From assembly GCA_002335345.1 (NCBI GenBank), contig DDCS01000174.1, forward strand, positions 10,400-31,727: 21,328 bases of DNA, read 5' to 3'. The notes under the pieces are model-generated. The model was given only the letters and a program-made list of their open reading frames with translations. It searched no databases and was not told the origin of the DNA. Shown here one piece after another: positions 15,916-21,328 of this stretch; within the stretch, counting starts at the first letter, position 1; each line of letters starts with the position of its first letter. A program made the translations under genes and the position numbers. The stretch is from Flavobacteriaceae bacterium UBA2000. GTDB lineage: Bacteria; Bacteroidota; Bacteroidia; Flavobacteriales; Flavobacteriaceae.

Positions 15916-16851
15916 TTAGCGCTTGTATTTAGCCTGGATCAAAACGCGTTTGGGCTTGCGATCGACTGTGTAGAGGCCCCAATGCTTTTCCGGTTCTGCC
16001 GGATCATCAGAACCCTTCCATGGCTCATCAAAAGCCTCAAACCAAAAGACAAGGACCTGAGATTCCAAAGCCCATCGATTTAAGGCCTGATAATAAGTTT
16101 TTTGCGCCATAGGATGGGCAAAATGAACGGGGATTCCGTTGCCGTTGGCCTGTGTTGGCCACCCTGCTTCAGTAATGATCAAAGGGACATTCGGGTATTT
16201 GTCGCTTATTTTTTTGTAGTCACTCTGGGTTACCGCTAAAGCGTTGTCAATCTCTTGATATTCCCAAACGGGATAAGTGTGTATGGCAATAAAATCGACA
16301 CATGCGACAAGTGGTTGCATAACATCGAGCCATGGCACATAATTATCACATACGGTAACCGGTTGAATACATTGAGCTTTTACAGCCAAAACATACGCCT
16401 TGATTTTCTCAACAGTCACTAAATGATCGGTCCAAGAAACACAAGCTTCATTGCCCACGGCAAGAGCAAAGATTCGTGCTGGATATTGGCCAGCGATCTG
16501 AATTAAATCATTGACCTGTTGTTGATTTTTGAGCGCATTGGCCTTTAGAATTTCAGGAGGGTATACCCCTGCATCCCAGCCGCAATTGGGATTATTGACC
16601 TCGGCCTCGAGATAAGCCCCAATCATTACTTTTAAGGGTATATCTTCTTTTTCCAGAAGATCAAGGACCATTTTGGTGTGCTCATCGACACTGTAAAGAC
16701 GGATATAAGAAAAGTGCTGGGCCACCAAAAGTAAATCTTCCTTTACTTCTTGGTACGTTGGGACAGGCCCTCCCGGATATTGATTTACGCGGTATCCGGA
16801 ATAACAGACCCCAGGCCCGGCTTGAATAGAAAAAAATTGATCGTAATGCAA
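15916..16851 (-). CDS. GH17 family glycoside hydrolase (first copy, era-proximal)
   Basis: This is a putative beta-1,3-glucanase or glucosyltransferase of clan GH-A. It has 311 residues, which is a bare TIM barrel. The acid/base glutamate is E135 in AVGNEACVSW and the nucleophile is E228 in IITEAGWP. FWFEAFDEPWK (269-279) and EKHWGLY are the usual GH17 ending. The barrel begins at once with GPGVCYSGYRVNQ, so no signal peptide is present and a cytoplasmic location is likely. No ATG precedes the barrel; the only in-frame start after the upstream stop is TTG at 16851, 34 bases past the neighbouring GH17 gene. It is the last gene of the beta-glucan operon. Exact specificity (endo, exo or transferase) cannot be told. 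Confidence 0.9.
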   Translation of the reverse strand: MHYDQFFSIQAGPGVCYSGYRVNQYPGGPVPTYQEVKEDLLLVAQHFSYIRLYSVDEHTKMVLDLLEKEDIPLKVMIGAYLEAEVNNPNCGWDAGVYPPEILKANALKNQQQVNDLIQIAGQYPARIFALAVGNEACVSWTDHLVTVEKIKAYVLAVKAQCIQPVTVCDNYVPWLDVMQPLVACVDFIAIHTYPVWEYQEIDNALAVTQSDYKKISDKYPNVPLIITEAGWPTQANGNGIPVHFAHPMAQKTYYQALNRWALESQVLVFWFEAFDEPWKGSDDPAEPEKHWGLYTVDRKPKRVLIQAKYKR

Positions 16852-16885
16852 GGCCGCTATTCTTTGACTTTTGATAAGATACGTA

Positions 16886-17770
16886 TTAAAACTTCAATTC
16901 CTCGTGCTGATCCCAAAGACCCCAATAAGCCCCTACAGTCCCTTCGGCGTCAACTTTCCAAGACTCATCAAAGGCGGCAAAATAGAACATCTCTATCCCC
17001 TGTGTTTGCGACCAGGTCTGGGCATTGATAAAATATTTTAAGGCGTTTTCATAACCGGGCACTGCTGCACCCAATGATTCCCCTTCACTGGGCCAGCCCG
17101 TTTCTGTAATGATTACTTTTTTTCCAGGGGCCGCAGCTTGGGCCTGATAATACATTTGCTTCATATAAAGCAGCGAATAATCAATGCCGCAACCTTCCCA
17201 ATACGGATAGCAGTTGGCTAAAATCACATCGCACACCTCGGTGATTTTTGGACGATTTGTAAACTCATAATAGGCGTCCACATAGCCTACAGGAATCTCC
17301 GGTAAGGCTTTTTTTACACGATTTATATAGTCGATGAGCGCTTCTTCTTGAAGTTCTTTGCGATACATAACCTCATTACCCACAGCGGCAACATCAACAT
17401 ATCCTTTGTTGGCCAAGTACACCAATGCAGCCACCTCTTCTTCGTTTTTCTCTAGATCATCCCCAAGCCAGGCGCCTACCAGAGTTTTAAAGCCATATTC
17501 GCGCGCCAAAACAGGAATCTGCTCATTTCCTTGGGTGCACGAAAATACCCGAATCCATTTGGTGTAAGGTTGTAATAAAGCAAGTTTTCTGCGAATTTGT
17601 GCTTCGGAAATTGGGTCTCCGGGCTTTTGCACGCCTTCGTAAGGGCTAAAACAAATTCCGTGCATTTTTTCATTGAGCAAAACCCGGCTTTGCTCCTTTA
17701 ATCCTTCTCGATCTAAAGCATCGACTTGAACGCCGGCCAAAGACATCATCTTTTCTTTTCTGTACGACAT
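16886..17770 (-). CDS. GH17 family glycoside hydrolase (second copy)
   Basis: This is a putative beta-1,3-glucan hydrolase or transferase of 294 residues. The acid/base glutamate is E133 in AAVGNEVMYRKE and the nucleophile is E223 in IITETGWPSEGE, the classic GH17 signature. FAAFDESWK and GAYWGLWD follow. The N-terminus (MSYRKEKMMSLAGV) is polar with no signal peptide. Met8 and Met9 are alternative starts, but the ATG at 17770 lies a normal 24 bases after the transporter gene. It differs clearly from the adjacent GH17 copy in the loops around the active site (for example YRKELQEEA against SWTDHLVTV), so the two are not a recent duplication and may act on different chain lengths. Confidence 0.92.
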   Translation of the reverse strand: MSYRKEKMMSLAGVQVDALDREGLKEQSRVLLNEKMHGICFSPYEGVQKPGDPISEAQIRRKLALLQPYTKWIRVFSCTQGNEQIPVLAREYGFKTLVGAWLGDDLEKNEEEVAALVYLANKGYVDVAAVGNEVMYRKELQEEALIDYINRVKKALPEIPVGYVDAYYEFTNRPKITEVCDVILANCYPYWEGCGIDYSLLYMKQMYYQAQAAAPGKKVIITETGWPSEGESLGAAVPGYENALKYFINAQTWSQTQGIEMFYFAAFDESWKVDAEGTVGAYWGLWDQHEELKF

Positions 17771-17794
17771 GAATTATTAATTAAAGTTTCTTTT

Positions 17795-19216
17795 TTATGA
17801 TTTTTTTCTTTCTTCTAGTTTGGCTTTAATTTCTTGAGCCTTTTCTTCAGTGATATCATAGCTCTTCATCATCAAAATAGCCCCGATAACCCCAGCAATA
17901 GGTAATAATGTATAGAACATGCGCATTCCAGTGACTGCGGACTCGGTTACATTTTCGGCATCAAATCCTACGACAGACAGGATGAAACCGCCGAGCAGAG
18001 CCGCAATACCAAAGCCCAATTTAACCATCCACCAATAGACTGCGCCCAATACGCCTTCGCGACGTTTACCGGTTTGAAGTTCATCTAAATCACAGACATC
18101 TGCAGTCATACTCATCATGATGGTAAACAAGCTCCCGATACCAAATGAATGAAACGGCAAGGCAAATAAAAATAAATACGGTTTACCGGGAACAAATAAA
18201 AACCAGAATAAAACATAACCGATTATTGAAATGAGTTGAGACACAATAAAGGCCTTCTTTTTACCCATGACTTTGGACATGCGCGTGATAATTGGAATGA
18301 CCAAAAAGGTCGTAACAAGGGCCCCTACCGATCCATGCATGGCAGGCCAATTGCCCGCACTTGCGGGATCACTGTTAAATAAATAATGGACAATAATTAA
18401 AAAGGTATACGCCGCAATTACATTAAATGAATTAAAAATCAAAAAGGTGGCTCCGGCAATTTGACGAAACTGCTTGATTTTAAACGCTTCAAAAGCGGAA
18501 GTAAAAATCCCTTTAATACTTCTGATCACATAAGGGGCACTGATCGGCAAAAAGTCATCTCGGTCTAAAGTCGATTTTCCTTTTAGGAAAATCGCGGGAA
18601 TTAATGCGAAAATCGTACAAGGAATAGCGACCCATATCGATAAATCTCTTACCCCTTGGTCCGCGCCCTCCGGGAACCAAGACGGGTCGTAAAGGATCAC
18701 CCAAAACCACGGAGCAATGACCCAGGCCCATTGACCTATAAATTGGGCCACAGCCATGATTTCGGTGCGTTCGTGGAAGTCTTCACTAATTTCATAACCC
18801 ATCGCCACGTAGGGCACACTAAATATCGTAAGCCCTAAATAAAAAACTAAGGACCAACTCAAGAAGTAAATGAAATTGTACACAACACCATCGTCTTTAT
18901 ACAATTGCCACATGGCGACGTAGGCAAGGCCCATAATTATGGCTCCAATAAGCACATATTGCCGTCTTCGGCCCCATTTTGATTTAGTATTGTCCGAAAT
19001 AAATCCCATGATGGGGTCGGTAATCGCATCAAAAATTCGGGGGACAAATTGGATGATTCCCCAAAGTAGGGCCGCAAAGCCCAGGTCTTGAACCAAAACA
19101 ATGATAAACACCCCCAAAGCTGCGGGAAACATTTGATTGGCGAGCATACCAAAACCAAAAGCAATCTTTTGGCCCATGGAGACACCCTTGTTTGGCATTG
19201 ATTTCACATCTGTCAT
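17795..19216 (-). CDS. GPH/MFS family sugar:cation symporter
   Basis: This is an inner-membrane transporter of 473 residues with about 12 hydrophobic helices. The glycoside-pentoside-hexuronide (MelB-like) signature lies after helix 2: PRIFDAITDPIMGFISDNTK (59-78), followed by SKWGRRR. D63 and D67 are at the positions used for cation binding in MelB. The central part has the typical loop before helix 7. The C-terminus is charged (EEKAQEIKAKLEERKKS) and cytoplasmic. It is flanked by GH30 (16 bases upstream) and GH17 (24 bases downstream), so the likely cargo is a beta-glucan oligosaccharide or glucose released from one. The cargo is inferred from the neighbours, not from the sequence. Confidence 0.9.
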   Translation of the reverse strand: MTDVKSMPNKGVSMGQKIAFGFGMLANQMFPAALGVFIIVLVQDLGFAALLWGIIQFVPRIFDAITDPIMGFISDNTKSKWGRRRQYVLIGAIIMGLAYVAMWQLYKDDGVVYNFIYFLSWSLVFYLGLTIFSVPYVAMGYEISEDFHERTEIMAVAQFIGQWAWVIAPWFWVILYDPSWFPEGADQGVRDLSIWVAIPCTIFALIPAIFLKGKSTLDRDDFLPISAPYVIRSIKGIFTSAFEAFKIKQFRQIAGATFLIFNSFNVIAAYTFLIIVHYLFNSDPASAGNWPAMHGSVGALVTTFLVIPIITRMSKVMGKKKAFIVSQLISIIGYVLFWFLFVPGKPYLFLFALPFHSFGIGSLFTIMMSMTADVCDLDELQTGKRREGVLGAVYWWMVKLGFGIAALLGGFILSVVGFDAENVTESAVTGMRMFYTLLPIAGVIGAILMMKSYDITEEKAQEIKAKLEERKKS

Positions 19217-19232
19217 AGTCGTTAGTCTTTTG

Positions 19233-20705
19233 TTAGTTGTTTATTAAAATGGTCTGTATCGCTTGAGGCTTGAGCACCACGCGACACAGCTGGTCGTTTC
19301 CTTTTATATTGATTCTTTTAATGTCATTAGTCGGGTTAAAGACCACCACGACATAATGATTTTCACCGCCTTTAATGGCCGTAGCCATAATATCCTTATC
19401 AGTGCATTGGTGTTCAATGACGACAAATCCTGGTCGAATGAATTTGCTGAAATGACACATTATATAATACAATGGGGTAAAATAAATGGCATCTTGATCG
19501 GGGTCAACGAGCACCGGAGCAATACACCAGTTTTCAAACCAATTGGGCCCGCCTTGTCGGTCTAAAACCATGTTCCAATCAATCCATCCATCTACCCAAT
19601 GATTAAGGCACCCAATGATATCACGCGCATAGCGGTGCACCGGAGCGTATTTGGGGTGTAAATATTTTTTTTCTGGCTCGCGCCAAGTGTAACCCCAATC
19701 CGTGGCTTCCTCTCGCCAATACCAATCGTCTTCACCCCAAACCGGAGTTTGAGCGTCACAGCAAGCCTCGGTTTGTATTAAAAATTTATCTGGCGCGGCC
19801 TCATGGGCGCGCTCTAAGGCCTGCGGAAAATAATCCACGGTACTTTCATACCAGTGCACCGCCGTTCCGTCAAAATAGCGTGCATGTTCCTCATTTTGAT
19901 ACATCACTGAAACCCAATGATCTAAACCTTCTCTGTTTTGATCATAACCCAAAATATTTAGCTGGGCCAGTCCTGAATCCTCCAAAGTAGGCCCTAAGTG
20001 CTCACGAACAAATTCGGTCATTTGTTCCGGGGTAAAATGCATACTCTCCCAATTTCCACCGTTCCCATGTGGTTCATTCTCCACTGTAAATCCCCAGAGC
20101 GGTATGCCTTCTTGTGCATAAGCGCGGGCGTATTTGACAAAAAACTGGGCCCAAACAGGATAGAGCTCAGGCAATAAACTGCCCCCAACCCAAGAATTAT
20201 TGTCTTTCATCCAAGGAGGAGCCGTCCATGGAGAGGCGATTAATTTAAAACCCTGATCAGAAACTTTTAATGCGGCTTTAATCATGGGGATCAGATAATC
20301 ACGATCGTGCTCGATGTTAAAATGAGCTAAGTTTTTATCCCCAGCTACAGGAGCATAACTGTATTGTCTGCGCGCAAAGTCACAAGAATTCATGTGGGTG
20401 CGCGTCAAAGAATAATGCGCGCCTTCTGCACCAAAATAAGCTTGGATAATAACTTGGCGCTGGGATGGACTCAATTGATGAACCAAATAGGACGTGGCAT
20501 CAGTAAACGATCCTCCAAAACCGGTAATTGTTTGACGATGGCGATCCGGATATAAATGAACTTGGGCATGGCAATCTTGATCATTATCAATCCATTGACT
20601 CAATTGATTTTGATCTATTTGAATCAAATTTCCTCCTGTTCGCGAGGTTTCATATACCTCAATTTTAATTCCGGTTTTTAACATCTGCTCAGCCATATCA
20701 CTCAT
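19233..20705 (-). CDS. GH30 family glycoside hydrolase (glucosylceramidase-like fold)
   Basis: This is a putative beta-glucosidase or beta-1,6-glucanase; in laminarin loci GH30 enzymes remove beta-1,6-linked glucose branches. From the ATG at 20705 it has 490 residues. TGFGGSFTDATSY (61-73) and SPWTAPPWMKDN (158-169) are GH30 hallmarks. The acid/base residue is E211 in TVENEP and the nucleophile is E313 in LIQTEACC. The C-terminal beta-sandwich ends in VVVVFNPTND and VVLKPQAIQTI. There is no signal peptide. An upstream TTG at 20708 is in frame, and the ATG at 20696 is an alternative start. It lies 14 bases after the partial GH-A gene and 16 bases before the symporter gene. Confidence 0.92.
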   Translation of the reverse strand: MSDMAEQMLKTGIKIEVYETSRTGGNLIQIDQNQLSQWIDNDQDCHAQVHLYPDRHRQTITGFGGSFTDATSYLVHQLSPSQRQVIIQAYFGAEGAHYSLTRTHMNSCDFARRQYSYAPVAGDKNLAHFNIEHDRDYLIPMIKAALKVSDQGFKLIASPWTAPPWMKDNNSWVGGSLLPELYPVWAQFFVKYARAYAQEGIPLWGFTVENEPHGNGGNWESMHFTPEQMTEFVREHLGPTLEDSGLAQLNILGYDQNREGLDHWVSVMYQNEEHARYFDGTAVHWYESTVDYFPQALERAHEAAPDKFLIQTEACCDAQTPVWGEDDWYWREEATDWGYTWREPEKKYLHPKYAPVHRYARDIIGCLNHWVDGWIDWNMVLDRQGGPNWFENWCIAPVLVDPDQDAIYFTPLYYIMCHFSKFIRPGFVVIEHQCTDKDIMATAIKGGENHYVVVVFNPTNDIKRINIKGNDQLCRVVLKPQAIQTILINN

Positions 20706-20719
20706 CAATTTGCCTTGAA

Positions 20720-21328
20720 TTATTTTTCTCTATTAAATGATTTAAAACGAGATTGAACAACTCGATAGGCCTGCTTTGTATTGCGATTGATGTCCACAAG
20801 ACCCCAATATTCTTCATTGGCGGTTCCATCATAAGGCACGCCACTACTGCCCGGAGCCCAGCCCCCAACATCTTGACGATCGGGATACCCCGCTTTCCAC
20901 CACCCATCGGTAAAGGAAAAAATCGCGACCCCCGCAGAAGGCGTCTCGGGCGTCAAAATCTCAGCAAGCATCCGCTCTAATGCATCGGCTTGGGCCTTTT
21001 GATTTACTCCGGCCTGATAACCTAATTTTGGCGCGGTCATGTAACTGTCGGCGCCAAGCTCCGAAAAATAAACCGCTTTATCGCTGATTTGCTTAAAATC
21101 TTGGATGGCCTTGTGCGACTCATCCCAGCGATAAACATTCAGCCCCCAAAGGTCTAATTCAGCTAATTGATCGAGCAGCTGCTCTGTGGGCACCTCACCA
21201 TGAGCAGTAGCCACAGGGTGGCCGGGATCCTTCTGATGTATGGCCTTAATTGCCTTTGCCAGGGTAGCATACCAAAGGTCCATTGTGCCGCCAAACCACT
21301 CTGGATGATAGTTATATTCATTTCCGAG
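20720..21328 (-). CDS. Clan GH-A glycoside hydrolase, C-terminal part
   Basis: Only the last 202 codons are in the window; the frame is open to the right edge. The visible part begins LGNEYNYHPEW, which looks like the acid/base strand of a GH-A TIM barrel (NE pair, visible residue 4). WGLNVYRWDE follows, and then YFSELGADSY with the likely nucleophile E at visible residue 90. The spacing of about 86 residues suits strands beta-4 and beta-7. FSFTDGWWKAG and EEYWGLVDINRNTKQAY form a GH2/GH5-like ending. The exact family is not recognised with confidence; GH2-type TIM barrels are the best resemblance. It heads the visible part of the beta-glucan operon, 14 bases before GH30. N-terminal domains and any signal peptide lie outside the window. 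Confidence 0.75.
   Translation of the reverse strand, partial: LGNEYNYHPEWFGGTMDLWYATLAKAIKAIHQKDPGHPVATAHGEVPTEQLLDQLAELDLWGLNVYRWDESHKAIQDFKQISDKAVYFSELGADSYMTAPKLGYQAGVNQKAQADALERMLAEILTPETPSAGVAIFSFTDGWWKAGYPDRQDVGGWAPGSSGVPYDGTANEEYWGLVDINRNTKQAYRVVQSRFKSFNREK

Overview
The window looks like a chromosome segment from a member of the Bacteroidota, most likely a marine or aquatic flavobacterium. This is inferred from four things. A GSCFA-domain protein is coupled to alaS. The alaS/M23 peptidase/MerR and era/der neighbourhoods are familiar from Flavobacteriia. Promoter -7 elements of the Bacteroidota type (TAnnTTTG) lie in the intergenic gaps, while Shine-Dalgarno sites are scarce. A beta-glucan degradation block is present. 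No rRNA, tRNA, insertion sequence, phage gene or CRISPR array was seen.

Left part (1-7300): branched-chain amino acid synthesis. The end of leuD and all of leuB run rightward and meet a leftward operon, transcribed ilvD-ilvB-ilvN-ilvC, at a strong bidirectional terminator. Together these supply the common Ile/Val steps (acetohydroxyacid synthase large and small subunits, ketol-acid reductoisomerase, dihydroxyacid dehydratase) and the leucine branch (isopropylmalate isomerase small subunit and isopropylmalate dehydrogenase).

Middle part (6901-16000): housekeeping genes. metK diverges from ilvD across a 400-base gap. Its leader carries a compact pseudoknot that matches the SAM-II riboswitch class, directly downstream of a good Bacteroidota promoter. 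This is the most notable regulatory element here, since MetK makes the ligand (S-adenosylmethionine). Next come alaS with a coupled GSCFA gene (leftward), a membrane-anchored M23 peptidase overlapping a small MerR-type regulator (rightward), and the ribosome-assembly GTPases der and era (leftward, each with its own putative promoter).

Right part (15916-21328): a leftward sugar operon, cut by the window edge. In transcription order it holds a clan GH-A glycoside hydrolase (C-terminal part only), a GH30 hydrolase, a GPH/MFS sugar symporter and two different GH17 hydrolases. The combination points to laminarin-type beta-1,3/1,6-glucan. None of the complete enzymes has a visible signal peptide, so the simplest reading is import of oligosaccharides by the symporter followed by digestion in the cytoplasm. 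Any outer-membrane uptake genes (SusC/SusD) would lie beyond the right edge.
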